The notes: generated by a model not told the origin, from the sequence alone. Positions 37,106 through 47,026 are shown, numbered from the stretch's first letter. The stretch is 64,000 nt of DNA from Mesorhizobium sp. BR1-1-16 (GCF_020165495.1 NZ_JAIUIE010000003.1:186001-250000); one strand, 5' to 3'. Program-made: numbers and translations.

Positions 37106-37149
37106 CCCCGCTCGTCCATCTGATGGAGATGTCCCGCCCTTGAGCGGGG
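37106..37149 (+). other. Nested stem-loop in the leader of the transsulfuration operon
   Basis: Outer stem CCCCGCTC (37106-37113) with GAGCGGGG (37142-37149), inner hairpin CATCT (37117-37121) with AGATG (37127-37131). It ends 50 bases before the cystathionine beta-synthase start. It may be a leader RNA element; it does not match the SAM-II consensus I know. Confidence 0.35.
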
Positions 37150-37198
37150 CCAGCCTTCCAACTAGATGAAGGCAAGGCCCGATGCGGGAGGCAGGATG

Positions 37199-38608
37199 AT
37201 GACGAACTCTCTAGGCGATGCCGCGCTTCCTTTGCCGCCGCCGGTGCGCTCCAGCCTGGACCTGATTGGCCGTACGCCGATCGTTGAATTGACGACCTTC
37301 GACACCGGCCCTTGCCGCTTGTTCGTCAAGCTCGAGAGCCAGAATCCCGGCGGATCGATCAAGGACCGTATCGCCCTGTCGATGATCGCCGCCGCCGAGC
37401 GCGATGGACGTTTGCAGCCGGGCGGCACCATCGTCGAGGCGACCGCCGGCAATACCGGCCTTGGCCTTGCGCAAGTCGGCCTCCCCAAGGGCTATCACCT
37501 GATCCTGGTCGTTCCCGACAAGATGTCACGCGAAAAGGTGCAGCATCTGCGCGCCATCGGGGCGGAGGTTCGTACAACCCGTTCCGATATCGGCAAAGGT
37601 CATCCCGATTATTATCAGGACATGGCCGAGCGAATCGCGGTCGAAACGGGCGGCTTCTTCGTCAACCAGTTCGGCAACCCCGCCAATCCACTCGCCCACG
37701 AGACGACGACCGGTCCGGAGATCCTCGAGCAGCTCGCTGGCGATGTCGACGCGGTTGTGGTTGGCGTCGGCTCCGGCGGCACGCTGACAGGTCTCGGACG
37801 CTTCTTCCGTCGCGCCTCGCCGAAGACGAAGATGGTGCTCGCCGATCCCAAGGGCTCGGTTCTGGCGCCGCTGATCGAGACCGGGCAGATGATCGAAGCC
37901 GGCTCCTGGGCGGTTGAAGGTATCGGCGAGGATTTCGTGCCGCCGAATGCCGATCTCTCGCTGGTCTCACGTGCCTTCACCATCACGGATCGCGAGAGCA
38001 TCGCGGCCGCACGCGCCTTGCTGGCGAAGGAGGGCCTTCTCGCCGGCTCCTCATCGGGAACATTGCTGGCGGCAGCCCTTCGCTATTGCCGCGAGCAGAC
38101 CGAGCCGAAAAATGTCGTCACCTTCGTCTGCGACAGCGGCAACAAATACCTGTCGAAGGTCTTCAATGACGTCTGGGTCGCCGAACAGGGCCTCGCCCAA
38201 CGGCTGCAGCATGGCAACCTCCGCGATCTCGTCGCACGCTTCCATGCCGAGGGCGGCACGGTGACGGTCTCCCCGGCCGACACGCTCTCGACCGCCTATG
38301 GCCGCATGCGCGGCGCCGACGTCTCGCAATTGCCCGTCATCGAGGAGGGCCGTCTCGTCGGCATTCTCGACGAGAGCGACGTGCTGGCAGGTCTGGGACG
38401 GCTGAGGAATGGCGAGGCCGGCAAATTCAGCGCTGTTGTCGCCGACTCGATGGTCACGCATCTCCACACCGTCCCCTCGACGGCGTCCGTCGACGCGTTG
38501 CTGCCGATCTTTGAGCGCAACGAAGTCGCGATCGTCATGGACGACGACGAATTCGTCGGGCTCATCACCCGCGTCGATCTCATCAACCATCTGAGGCTCT
38601 CGCCTTGA
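37199..38608 (+). CDS. Cystathionine beta-synthase with C-terminal CBS domains
   Basis: PLP enzyme of 469 residues joining serine (or O-acetylserine) and homocysteine to cystathionine. The PLP lysine is Lys55 in GGSIKDRIA, and the phosphate loop is GVGSGGTLTG. After the catalytic part (about 10-320), a pair of CBS modules fills about 340-469 (SQLPVIEEGRLVGILDESD and IVMDDDEFVGLITRVDLI), a likely site for adenosyl-ligand control. Cysteine synthase is the alternative, but the CBS pair and the gamma-lyase gene downstream favour CBS. ATG 37199 lies 7 bases after GGGAGG; ATG 37196 is possible. The stop overlaps the next start as TTGA. Confidence 0.9.
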   Translation: MTNSLGDAALPLPPPVRSSLDLIGRTPIVELTTFDTGPCRLFVKLESQNPGGSIKDRIALSMIAAAERDGRLQPGGTIVEATAGNTGLGLAQVGLPKGYHLILVVPDKMSREKVQHLRAIGAEVRTTRSDIGKGHPDYYQDMAERIAVETGGFFVNQFGNPANPLAHETTTGPEILEQLAGDVDAVVVGVGSGGTLTGLGRFFRRASPKTKMVLADPKGSVLAPLIETGQMIEAGSWAVEGIGEDFVPPNADLSLVSRAFTITDRESIAAARALLAKEGLLAGSSSGTLLAAALRYCREQTEPKNVVTFVCDSGNKYLSKVFNDVWVAEQGLAQRLQHGNLRDLVARFHAEGGTVTVSPADTLSTAYGRMRGADVSQLPVIEEGRLVGILDESDVLAGLGRLRNGEAGKFSAVVADSMVTHLHTVPSTASVDALLPIFERNEVAIVMDDDEFVGLITRVDLINHLRLSP

Positions 38609-39774
38609 CCGCACCCGAACGCCCGAACCGCCTCGCCTTCGCCACCCGCACGATCCATGGCGGCCAGAGCCACGATCCGCTGACCGGCGCGGTCATGGTG
38701 CCGATCTACGCCACCTCGACCTATGCGCAGGAGAGCCCGGGCGTTCACAAGGGCTTCGAATATGCCCGTTCGCAGAACCCGACCCGCTTTGCCTTCGAAC
38801 GCGCGATTGCGGATCTCGAGAGCGGCAGCGCTGGCTTTGCCTTCGCCTCGGGCCTCGCGGCGATCTCGACGACGCTGGAACTGCTCGACAGCGGCGACCA
38901 CATCGTTGCGACCGACGACATCTATGGCGGCACGTTTCGCTTGCTGGAGCGCGTGAGGAAGCGCTCCGCAGGCCTCGACGTCACCTTTGTCGACTTCACG
39001 GACCTCGCCGCTGTCGAAGCGGCGATCCGGCCTGAGACCAAGATGCTCTGGGTCGAGACCCCGACCAACCCGATGCTGCGCATCGTCGATCTCGAGGCCG
39101 TCGCGGCGCTCGCCCGCCGCCGCGGCATCATCTCGGTCGCCGACAACACCTTTGCCAGCCCCTATATCCAGCGCCCGCTGGAGCTCGGCATCGACATCGT
39201 CGTGCATTCGACGACCAAATATCTGAACGGCCATTCCGACATGGTCGGCGGCTGCGTGGTGGTCGGGCCACGCGCCGATCTCGCCGAGCAGATGAAATTC
39301 CTGCAGAACGCCGTCGGCGCGATTTCGGGGCCTTTCGACAGCTTCCTCGCGTTGCGCGGACTGAAGACCCTCGCGCTGCGCATGCAGCGGCATTCGGAAA
39401 ACGGCATAGCGATCGCCCGCTTCCTCGAAGCACGGCCTGATGTAAAGAGCGTGCGCTATCCGGGCCTTGCCAGCCATCCGCAGCACGATCTCGCCAAGCG
39501 GCAGATGCATGCCTTTGGCGGCATGATCACGGTCGAATTCGACCGCGACCTCGCCGGCACGAAGCGGTTCCTGGAGCGGGTCGAGCTCTTCGCGCTCGCC
39601 GAGAGCCTTGGCGGCGTCGAAAGCCTGATCGAGCATCCGGCGACGATGACGCATGCCTCGATCCCGGCCGATCAGCGCGCCGCGATCGGCATCTCGGATT
39701 CGCTCGTGCGCATCTCCGCCGGCATCGAGGCCGCTGACGATCTCATAGCCGACATCGTGCAGGCGCTGCGCTGA
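38605..39774 (+). CDS. Cystathionine gamma-lyase/synthase (PLP, Cys/Met metabolism family)
   Basis: PLP enzyme of 389 residues; with the gene before it, it would convert homocysteine to cysteine (reverse transsulfuration). The PLP lysine is Lys205 in HSTTKYLNGHSDM. Other blocks are ATSTYAQ, ETPTNP and LGGVESLIEHPATMTH. The last of these, with Glu at the usual selectivity position, is compatible with gamma-lyase, gamma-synthase or beta-lyase activity. The start is TTG 38605, overlapping the stop of the beta-synthase gene, with GAGG eight bases upstream. Translation is probably coupled. Confidence 0.9.
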   Translation: MTAPERPNRLAFATRTIHGGQSHDPLTGAVMVPIYATSTYAQESPGVHKGFEYARSQNPTRFAFERAIADLESGSAGFAFASGLAAISTTLELLDSGDHIVATDDIYGGTFRLLERVRKRSAGLDVTFVDFTDLAAVEAAIRPETKMLWVETPTNPMLRIVDLEAVAALARRRGIISVADNTFASPYIQRPLELGIDIVVHSTTKYLNGHSDMVGGCVVVGPRADLAEQMKFLQNAVGAISGPFDSFLALRGLKTLALRMQRHSENGIAIARFLEARPDVKSVRYPGLASHPQHDLAKRQMHAFGGMITVEFDRDLAGTKRFLERVELFALAESLGGVESLIEHPATMTHASIPADQRAAIGISDSLVRISAGIEAADDLIADIVQALR

Positions 39775-39829
39775 GGCTGCCGCCTGAGGCCTTGCTTGGC
39801 AGCGCACCCACAATGCAGCGCGCGCCTTC

Positions 39830-41461
39830 CTATACGGGCAGCGCGTCGAAGCTCTCGGCCTGCGCCCGTGCCCAGATGGTCTGGTAGAAACCTTCCTTCC
39901 CCGCGGGCTCCAGCAATTCGCCGGGCTTCAGGAACACATGCAGCTGCGACAGCAGACGGATTTCCGTCGGCGTGACGCGGCGCGCGAGGTGGTGCGGCGC
40001 GAGTTGCGCGGGATGGCTCAGCCCCGCGGCAGCCAGCATCTCCGCGAGCGCCTCCAGCGTATGGCGATGAAAGGCGGCGACACGCGCGGCCTTGTCCTCG
40101 ACGACCAGCGAGCGCTGGCGCAGCGGATCCTGAGTCGCGACCCCGGTCGGGCAGGTGTTGGTGTGGCAGGACAGCGACTGGACGCAGCCGATCGCGAACA
40201 TGAAGGCGCGCGCGGCATTGACCCAGTCGGCGCCGATCGCGAGGCAGGACGCGATATCGAAGGCGGAGATCACCTTGCCGGCCACACCGATCTTGACGCT
40301 CGGACGCAGACCAGCGCCGACCAGCGTGTTGTGGACCAGCAGCAGGCCCTCATGCATCGGAATGCCAATATGATCGGTGAATTCGACCGGCGCAGCACCC
40401 GTCCCGCCCTCGGCGCCATCGACGACGATGAAATCCGGCACGATCCCCGTCGCCAGCATCGCCTTGACGATGCTCATGAACTCCCAGGGATGGCCGAGGG
40501 CGAGCTTGAAACCGACCGGCTTGCCGCCGGAGAGGCGCCGTAGCTCGGCGAGGAAGCGCATCATGCCGAGCGGCGTGTCGAAGCTCGAATGGCGCGCAGG
40601 CGAAATGCAGTCGCGCCCTTCGGGAATGCCGCGCACACGCGCGATTTCCGCCGAGACCTTGTGGCCCGGCAGGATGCCGCCATGTCCGGGCTTGGCGCCC
40701 TGGCTGAGCTTCAATTCGATCATCTTGATCTGCGGGCTTGCCGCGCGCGCCGCGAACAGATCCGGATCGAAAGTGCCGTCATCCTTGCGGCAGCCGAAAT
40801 AGCCGCTCGCCACCTGCCAGACGAGATCGCCGCCGAATTCCTCGTGATAGGGACTGACGCTGCCCTCGCCCGTGTCATGCGCAAAGCCGCCGGCTCTTGC
40901 GCCCTTGTTCAGGGCGCGGATCGCCGCCGCCGACAGCGAACCGAAACTCATCGCCGAGATGTTGAGGACTGAAGCATCGTAGGGCTGATCGCACTGCTCG
41001 TTGCCGATCGGCACGCGAAAGCTCGCCGGATCCGATACCGCGATCGGTCGGACCGAGTGCCCCATGAATTCGTAGCGTTCGCCATAGACATCGAGCAGCG
41101 TGCCGAACGGCCGCTGGTCCGCCTCGCTCTTGGCGCGCTGATAGACGAGGGACCGCTGCGTCCGTGAGAAGGGCAGCTCATCCCGGTCGTCCTCGAAGAG
41201 ATATTGGCGCAGCTCCGGCCGGACCTCTTCGAAGAGATAGCGGATATGGCCGATCACGGGATAGTTGCGCAGGATCGCGTGCCGTGTCTGGACGAGATCG
41301 CGAATGCCGATGAGGCCGAGCCCGCCAAACAGCGCGAGCGGCAGGAAGCCGCGTCCCGTCGCGATCACCAGCGCGAGAAAGGCCACCGCAAGCACGAGGC
41401 AGGCGGCGAAGACGAAATAGCGATTGAGAATGGACGGCATGACGAAGCGCTTGTCTGGCAT
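39830..41461 (-). CDS. FMN-binding glutamate synthase-family protein, membrane-anchored
   Basis: Protein of 543 residues with two N-terminal hydrophobic helices (about 8-45) followed by a GltB-like FMN/iron-sulfur barrel. Diagnostic stretches are GAKPGHGGILPGHKVSAEIA, FIVVDGAEGGTGAAP and the cysteine-rich CVQSLSCHTNTCPTGVATQ, which provides the cluster ligands. It lacks the amidotransferase domain of true glutamate synthase, so it cannot use glutamine by itself. The physiological reaction of these stand-alone proteins is not known. ATG 41461 was chosen because GGGGAGG precedes it by nine bases. It follows the sensor kinase gene on the same strand. Confidence 0.88.
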   Translation of the reverse strand: MPDKRFVMPSILNRYFVFAACLVLAVAFLALVIATGRGFLPLALFGGLGLIGIRDLVQTRHAILRNYPVIGHIRYLFEEVRPELRQYLFEDDRDELPFSRTQRSLVYQRAKSEADQRPFGTLLDVYGERYEFMGHSVRPIAVSDPASFRVPIGNEQCDQPYDASVLNISAMSFGSLSAAAIRALNKGARAGGFAHDTGEGSVSPYHEEFGGDLVWQVASGYFGCRKDDGTFDPDLFAARAASPQIKMIELKLSQGAKPGHGGILPGHKVSAEIARVRGIPEGRDCISPARHSSFDTPLGMMRFLAELRRLSGGKPVGFKLALGHPWEFMSIVKAMLATGIVPDFIVVDGAEGGTGAAPVEFTDHIGIPMHEGLLLVHNTLVGAGLRPSVKIGVAGKVISAFDIASCLAIGADWVNAARAFMFAIGCVQSLSCHTNTCPTGVATQDPLRQRSLVVEDKAARVAAFHRHTLEALAEMLAAAGLSHPAQLAPHHLARRVTPTEIRLLSQLHVFLKPGELLEPAGKEGFYQTIWARAQAESFDALPV

Positions 41462-41508
41462 TACGCCGCCCCTCCCCGGAGGCGTCGCCCGCGGCGGAAT
41501 CACGGCCA

Positions 41509-43683
41509 TCAGGAATCGAGCGCGGCCCGGACGCTGGCCGCGAGTTGATCGAGCGAGAAGGGCTTGCCGAGCAGCCGGACGCCCGGATCGAGCAGGCCAT
41601 TATGCACCACGGCGTTATGCGTGTAGCCCGTCGTATAGAGGACCTTCATCAACGGACGCAGCACCCGCGCCCGGTCTGCGAGTTCGCGGCCATTGATGTC
41701 CGGCATGATGATATCGGTGAACAGGAGATCGATGCGTGGACTCGATCCAATCAACTCGAGGGCGCGGCCGGGCCCCTCGGCATCGATGACCGTGTAGCCG
41801 AGATCGCGAAGCGCCTCGACGCTGAGCCGCCGCACACCGGCTTCGTCCTCGACCACCAGGATCACCTCGTCGGGCGAGCCGGTCGGTCGGCTGTCGCCCT
41901 GCGACTGTCCCTTCTCGATCTCGGCATCGACCCCGTAATAGCGCGGCAGATAGATCTTGACCGTCGAGCCCTGGCCAAGTTCGGAATAGATCGTCACATG
42001 ACCGCCGGACTGGCGCACGAAGCCATAGACCTGCGATAGGCCGAGCCCGCTGCCCTTGCCGACTCCCTTCGTCGTGAAGAAGGGCTCGAAGACCCGCTTG
42101 ATGATATCGGGCGACATCCCCGTTCCGGTATCGGTCACCGCCAGTAACGCATATTGCCCCGAGGGCACATTGCCATGTGCTTCCGAATAGGCCTGATCGA
42201 TGCTGGCATTGGCCGTTTCGATGGTCAGCCGTCCACCCTCGGGCATGGCGTCCCGCGCGTTGACGGCAAGATTCAGCAGCGCATTCTCGAGCTGGGCCGG
42301 ATCGACGCGCACCTTCCAGAGCCCCGCGGCGAGCACCGTTTCGATGCGAATGGATTCCGTCAGCGTGCGTTGCAGCATATCCGACATTCCAGCGACGAAG
42401 CGGTTCGGATCGATCGTCTGCGGTGCGAGCGGCTGCTTCCGCGCGAAGGCGAGCAGCCGCTGCGTCAGCGCTGCCGCGCGGCTTGCCCCTTCCTGCGCAG
42501 CGGTCAGGTATTTCTCGATATCGCGCTCGCCCCGCTTCAGCCGCTTCTCCATGAGGCCGAGGCTGCCGACGATGATCGCGAGCATATTGTTGAAGTCATG
42601 CGCGATACCGCCCGTCAACTGGCCGATGGCCTCGATCTTCTGGAGCTGGCGGAGTTGATCCTCGGCGGATTCGCGGCGGCTCATCTCGACGTGCAGCCCC
42701 TCATTGGCTGCAGCCAGCGACAGCTGCGAGGCGCGCTGCAGGCGGGAGCTGCGGATCGCCAGCCAGCTCAGCACGCCGAACAGAGCGATCGCCACTGCCG
42801 GAACCGGCAGAATATTGGCGAACCATGATCGCCACCCGGCCACCACGGCGGCATCCGAGATATCGACCGTCAGATAGATCGGATGTTCACCGACCCTGCG
42901 GAAGGCGCCGAAGCGGCCATCCGGGCCATGGGTCGCGTATTGACCCGCGGAGGGCGCATTGGCGACGCTTTCGCTGAGACCGGCCGGCGTTGCCGGCTGC
43001 TCTCCGTGCTCGGGAAATTCAGCGAGGACTTCCAGCGTCGGCACCCGCGTGATCGTGACGCGCGCATCATAAGGCAGCGCCACGCCCGCCCAGTAATCGC
43101 TGAAATAAGCGAGATCGGCGGTGACAGAGACCATGCCGTTGAAACTGCCGTCTGCCGCCTGCATGCGGTTCGACAGAAGGAAGGTCGGCCGCCGCGTGAT
43201 CTTACCCCTGATCAAAGTCCCCACGAACAGTTCGTCGACGGGGAGCTTCGCCGCCTTGAAGTTCTCGCGGTCGGAAGCGTCGGATTTCGGCGAGGGAAAG
43301 GCGAAGGACGTAGCGCGGAGCTGGCCAGTCGCGTCATTCAACCAGACATCCTCGATATAGGGGATCGCGTCAGCGAAATCGCGGAGCTGACGCGCGAGCT
43401 CCGGGTTGCTCGCGATCTCTTCCCAGCTCCGGCCCACGGTCAACGAGCGCGCGCCGGACAGCGCGATCATCGCGACCTCGAACAGCCGATTGGCGTGGTC
43501 GGAGAGGAAGAACGCCTCGGTCGCCAGCTGCTCTTTGGCATCATCGAATCGCCGTTGATATTCGCGCTGCGCCAGATACCCCGTCGCCGCCAGCGTCAGC
43601 ACAATGCCCAGCATGCCCATCAAGGCGACGAGGCGGGTGACGTCGAGGCCGGGGCGTCGGCGTCCGGCAGTCAGGGAGGGCAA
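41509..43683 (-). CDS. Hybrid sensor histidine kinase/response regulator
   Basis: Membrane sensor of 724 residues. One helix (about 20-38), an extracytoplasmic dCache-like sensor domain (about 40-285) and a second helix (about 290-310) precede the kinase. The phospho-acceptor is His362 in GGIAHDFNNML, and the ATPase domain has NLAVNARDAMPEGG and GKGSGLGLSQVYG. A receiver domain closes the protein, with its Asp in LLFTDIIMPD (about 655) and the conserved Lys in LGKPFS. The signal is unknown. The start is uncertain: TTG 43683 gives a sensible N-terminus but no ribosome site is visible. No separate partner regulator gene is adjacent. Confidence 0.87.
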   Translation of the reverse strand: MPSLTAGRRRPGLDVTRLVALMGMLGIVLTLAATGYLAQREYQRRFDDAKEQLATEAFFLSDHANRLFEVAMIALSGARSLTVGRSWEEIASNPELARQLRDFADAIPYIEDVWLNDATGQLRATSFAFPSPKSDASDRENFKAAKLPVDELFVGTLIRGKITRRPTFLLSNRMQAADGSFNGMVSVTADLAYFSDYWAGVALPYDARVTITRVPTLEVLAEFPEHGEQPATPAGLSESVANAPSAGQYATHGPDGRFGAFRRVGEHPIYLTVDISDAAVVAGWRSWFANILPVPAVAIALFGVLSWLAIRSSRLQRASQLSLAAANEGLHVEMSRRESAEDQLRQLQKIEAIGQLTGGIAHDFNNMLAIIVGSLGLMEKRLKRGERDIEKYLTAAQEGASRAAALTQRLLAFARKQPLAPQTIDPNRFVAGMSDMLQRTLTESIRIETVLAAGLWKVRVDPAQLENALLNLAVNARDAMPEGGRLTIETANASIDQAYSEAHGNVPSGQYALLAVTDTGTGMSPDIIKRVFEPFFTTKGVGKGSGLGLSQVYGFVRQSGGHVTIYSELGQGSTVKIYLPRYYGVDAEIEKGQSQGDSRPTGSPDEVILVVEDEAGVRRLSVEALRDLGYTVIDAEGPGRALELIGSSPRIDLLFTDIIMPDINGRELADRARVLRPLMKVLYTTGYTHNAVVHNGLLDPGVRLLGKPFSLDQLAASVRAALDS

Positions 43684-43999
43684 TTCGTGGCTCGCTGTCG
43701 TTCAAAGGGCGTCGTCCGAAACCTATACGCGACTCGCTGCGGACGCCAATCTCCCAGGCACTCGAAGCCGGCTCGCATTCTCTCGTTTCGCCGCCCGGTC
43801 CGTTCACACGGATCATCCGCAGGAGCGAGCAAAGAATGCGATTTCGGACACATTTGCCGATGACCGATAAGAACGAATAGGGTACAGTTCTTGAAATTTC
43901 GCGGCAGCGCCCAACCCTATGCTCGGGGGCCGCACGCGCGCCTGTCATCCAGACACATCGAATGCCGCTTAGTGGGCGGCCCTTTGAAGGAGACGAAGC
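43684..43999. other. 316-base gap between divergent sensor kinase and osmF genes
   Basis: No credible gene. TTGAAA (43891-43896) could serve as a -35 element toward osmF, but no good -10 at proper spacing is seen. AAGGAG just before 44000 is the osmF ribosome site. Confidence 0.4.
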
Positions 44000-44926
44000 A
44001 TGATCGCCATCCTCAATCGCCGCGCTCTCGTGGGAGCGGCACTGGCAACACTGATGGGCGCGACGCTCGCACAGGCCGCAGACCCGGTTCGTGTCGGCTC
44101 CAAGATCGACACGGAAGGCTCGCTGCTCGGCAACATCATCATCGATGTGCTTGAGGCTAACGGCATTCCCACCGTCAACAAGGTCTCGCTTGGCAACACC
44201 AAGATCGTGCGCGGCGCCATCACAGCCGGCGAGGTCGACCTCTATCCGGAATATACTGGCAATGGCGCGTTCTTCTTTTCGATCGACAGCGATCCGGTCT
44301 GGAAGAATGCCAAGGAAGGCTACGAGAAGGTCAAGGCCCTTGATTACGACGCCAACAAGATCGTCTGGCTGACGCCGGCCCCGGCCGACAACACCTGGGT
44401 GATTGCGGTCCGCAAGGACGTCGCCGAGGCCAACAAGCTGAAGACGCTGGAAGATTTCGCGAAGTGGCTGAACGGCGGCGGCACGTTCAAGATCGCGGCG
44501 TCGGCAGAATTCGTCGAGAGCCCTGCGGCGCTGCCGGCCTTCCAGTCGGCCTACGGTTTCAAGCTGGGTCCCGACCAGATCGTCACGCTCGCGGGCGGCG
44601 ATACGACAACGTTCATCCGCGCGGCGGCGGAGCAGACCTCCGGCGTCAACGGCTCGCTTGCCTATGGCACCGACGGCGCCCTGGCAGCTCTGGGTCTGGT
44701 GGCGCTCGTCGACGACAAGGGCGTGCAGCCGGTCTATGCGCCGACGCCCATCATCCGCGAGGCGGTCCTCAAGGAGTATCCGCAGATCAAGGATCTGCTC
44801 ACGCCGGTCTTCCAGTCGCTCGATGCACCCACATTGCAGGGGCTCAACGCGAAGATCGCCGTCGACGGCCAGGACGCCGGCCAGGTTGCCTCTGACTATC
44901 TGAAGTCGAAGGGCTTCCTGAAATAA
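44000..44926 (+). CDS. osmF: Osmoprotectant ABC transporter substrate-binding protein
   Basis: Periplasmic binding protein of 308 residues of the OsmF/YehZ (quaternary amine) family. The signal peptide covers about 1-26 (GATLAQAAD). The mature part begins VRVGSKIDTEGSLLGNI and includes VDLYPEYTGNG and YGTDGALAALGLVALVDDKG, both typical. The ligand is probably glycine betaine or another choline-derived compound, though E. coli YehZ binds weakly. ATG 44000 follows AAGGAG. It leads a four-gene unit in the order of E. coli osmF-yehYXW. Confidence 0.92.
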   Translation: MIAILNRRALVGAALATLMGATLAQAADPVRVGSKIDTEGSLLGNIIIDVLEANGIPTVNKVSLGNTKIVRGAITAGEVDLYPEYTGNGAFFFSIDSDPVWKNAKEGYEKVKALDYDANKIVWLTPAPADNTWVIAVRKDVAEANKLKTLEDFAKWLNGGGTFKIAASAEFVESPAALPAFQSAYGFKLGPDQIVTLAGGDTTTFIRAAAEQTSGVNGSLAYGTDGALAALGLVALVDDKGVQPVYAPTPIIREAVLKEYPQIKDLLTPVFQSLDAPTLQGLNAKIAVDGQDAGQVASDYLKSKGFLK

Positions 44927-44945
44927 TCGGAGCTCGGTAACGCGG

Positions 44946-46097
44946 ATGTTGAAGAACCGCGTGCTCCTCGTGCTGATCGTCGTCGGCCTTGCCGCGGCGG
45001 CCAGCCTTTCATTCGTAACGCATGCGCCCAACCGGTTGCTTTCCGGCCAGGGTGTCAGCTGGGCAGTCGTGCTCGGCGCCGGCCGTTGGCTGGCGCTGCT
45101 GCCCGCGCTGCCGCTTGTCGTCGGCCCCTTCCTGCCGCAACGACGGGCGGCCCACCTCTTGATCGCTGTCTCCGCCTCAGCGCTCGCCGCCGCCCTGCTC
45201 TGGCTGGCCGGCGACGTGGCGATCCGCCTCGCCGATCCATCGACGCCGTCAGCGCGCACGGCTTTTGGCGGAGCATTCTGGCTGATCGAGGCGGTGGTGG
45301 CCCTCGCAGCGGCCGATGCGGTCCAACGAGGCATCTCCAATCCCGCCGCTCGCATCGGTTTCGGGGCGGCCCTGATCCTTCCGATGCTGGCTCTGATCGG
45401 CGGCGGCGCGATCGACCAGCTCTCGATCATGAAGGAATACGCCAATCGCCGGGAGGTCTTCGCGACCGCGGTGGCGACGCATCTTGCCATCGTCGGCGCG
45501 ATGCTTCTGCCGACGCTTGGCATCGGCCTGCCGCTCGGCGTCCTCGTTGACCGGCGCGCGCGGCTCCGCAGGCCTGTCTTCGCCATCCTCAACATCATCC
45601 AGACCGTCCCATCCATCGCGCTGTTCGGCCTGCTGATCGCTCCGCTTGCCGGCCTCGTCGCGTTGGCGCCCTTTCTCAGGCAGCTCGGCATTTCCGGCAT
45701 CGGCGTGACGCCGGCCATCATCGCGCTGACGCTCTATTCGCTGCTTCCCATCGTCCGGAGCACGGCAGCGGGACTGGAGCAGGTGCCGAGCGCGGTGGTC
45801 GACGCCGCAACCGGCATGGGCATGACCCCAGCGCAGGTGTTCCGGCGCGTCGAGATCCCGCTCGCTTTGCCCGTCGTCGTGGCCGGACTGCGGGTCACCA
45901 TCGTGCAGGCAGTCGGCCTCACGGCCGTCGCTGCGCTGATCGGCGCCGGCGGTCTCGGCGCCATCATCTTCCAGGGACTCAATGGCAGCGCGATCGACCT
46001 CGTTCTGCTCGGCGTGGTGCCGCTCGTGGCCATCGCCATCACCGCTGATGTGGCACTGAAGCTCGCCGTCACCATGCTCAGAATGAGGTCCGGATGA
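44946..46097 (+). CDS. yehY: Osmoprotectant ABC transporter permease, YehY-like
   Basis: Inner-membrane permease of 383 residues. An N-terminal extension with about four extra helices (to about residue 150) precedes the standard OpuCB-like transmembrane core. The core carries the EAA-like loop ATGMGMTPAQVFRRVEIPLALP. Long forms of this kind are characteristic of YehY as opposed to YehW. It starts 19 bases after the osmF stop and its own stop overlaps the ATPase start as ATGA. Confidence 0.9.
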   Translation: MLKNRVLLVLIVVGLAAAASLSFVTHAPNRLLSGQGVSWAVVLGAGRWLALLPALPLVVGPFLPQRRAAHLLIAVSASALAAALLWLAGDVAIRLADPSTPSARTAFGGAFWLIEAVVALAAADAVQRGISNPAARIGFGAALILPMLALIGGGAIDQLSIMKEYANRREVFATAVATHLAIVGAMLLPTLGIGLPLGVLVDRRARLRRPVFAILNIIQTVPSIALFGLLIAPLAGLVALAPFLRQLGISGIGVTPAIIALTLYSLLPIVRSTAAGLEQVPSAVVDAATGMGMTPAQVFRRVEIPLALPVVVAGLRVTIVQAVGLTAVAALIGAGGLGAIIFQGLNGSAIDLVLLGVVPLVAIAITADVALKLAVTMLRMRSG

Positions 46098-47026
46098 TCA
46101 CCTTCGAACATGTCGGCAAGACCTATGGCGACTGGACCGCGATCGAGGATCTCTCGCTGCATATACCAAAGGGCGAATTCTGCGTTCTGATTGGTCCCTC
46201 GGGGTCCGGCAAGACGACGACGCTGAAGATGATCAACCGCCTGATCGAACACGATCGCGGCCGCATTCTGTTCGAGGGCGCCGAAATCCGCTCCTTCGCG
46301 CCGGAACAGCTTCGTCGCCGCATGGGTTATGCGATCCAGTCGATCGGGCTCTTTCCGCACTGGACGGTCGAGGAGAACATCGGCGCCGTGCCGCGCCTGC
46401 TTGGCTGGCCGAAGAGCCGCATCCGAGACCGCGTGACCGAACTGCTCGGCCTCCTGGCGCTGGAGCCCGAGCGCTTCCGCGATCGCTATCCACGCCATCT
46501 CTCCGGCGGTCAGCAACAGCGCGTCGGTGTCGCCCGCGCGCTTGCGGCCGATCCGGCGGTCCTGCTGATGGACGAACCCTTCGGCGCGCTCGATCCGGTG
46601 ACGCGGGATACGCTGCAGGCGGAGATGCTCCGGATTCACAAGGCATCCGGCACGACGATCGTTCTGGTGACGCATGATATCGACGAGGCGATCCGCCTCG
46701 GCTCGCGCATCGTCATCCTCGATCATGGCCGCATCGTCCAGTCCGGGTCGCCGCGGGAGATCTTGGCGAAGCCCGCGAGTGACTTCGTTGCCGATTTCGT
46801 CGGCCGCGAGGATATCGGCATCAAGCTGCTTTCGATCGAACGCGTCGGCGACCGCATGCGCCCCGGCGAGATGGCGGAGGGCGAGCCGATTGCCGCCGAT
46901 GCCAGCCTTCGCCATGCCCTGTCGATCTTTGTCGCGCGCGGGATCGATCGCCTGCCGGTGGTCGACCAGTCCGGCACGGTCGCCGGCGCCATTCGGCTGA
47001 CCGATCTCACCGGAGCGGCGCCGTGA
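46094..47026 (+). CDS. yehX: Osmoprotectant ABC transporter ATP-binding protein, YehX-like
   Basis: ATPase of 310 residues. Walker [11 protein letters not shown]-loop [14 protein letters not shown], signature [15 protein letters not shown], Walker [14 protein letters not shown] and the H-loop VTHDIDEA are intact. The C-terminus keeps part of one CBS-like module ([20 protein letters not shown]). OpuA/ProV homologues carry a CBS pair that senses ionic strength. Start and stop overlap both neighbours (ATGA, GTGA). Confidence 0.93.
   Translation: MITFEHVGKTYGDWTAIEDLSLHIPKGEFCVLIGPSGSGKTTTLKMINRLIEHDRGRILFEGAEIRSFAPEQLRRRMGYAIQSIGLFPHWTVEENIGAVPRLLGWPKSRIRDRVTELLGLLALEPERFRDRYPRHLSGGQQQRVGVARALAADPAVLLMDEPFGALDPVTRDTLQAEMLRIHKASGTTIVLVTHDIDEAIRLGSRIVILDHGRIVQSGSPREILAKPASDFVADFVGREDIGIKLLSIERVGDRMRPGEMAEGEPIAADASLRHALSIFVARGIDRLPVVDQSGTVAGAIRLTDLTGAAP

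Noticed and set aside
36994-37198. SAM-II riboswitch before cystathionine beta-synthase
   Set aside because: The pseudoknot sequence words of SAM-II are absent; only a nested hairpin is kept as a candidate.
43541-45721. A 726-codon minus-strand frame across the sensor kinase start and the osmF/yehY genes
   Set aside because: It runs through three well-supported genes on other frames and has no recognisable domain or ribosome site.
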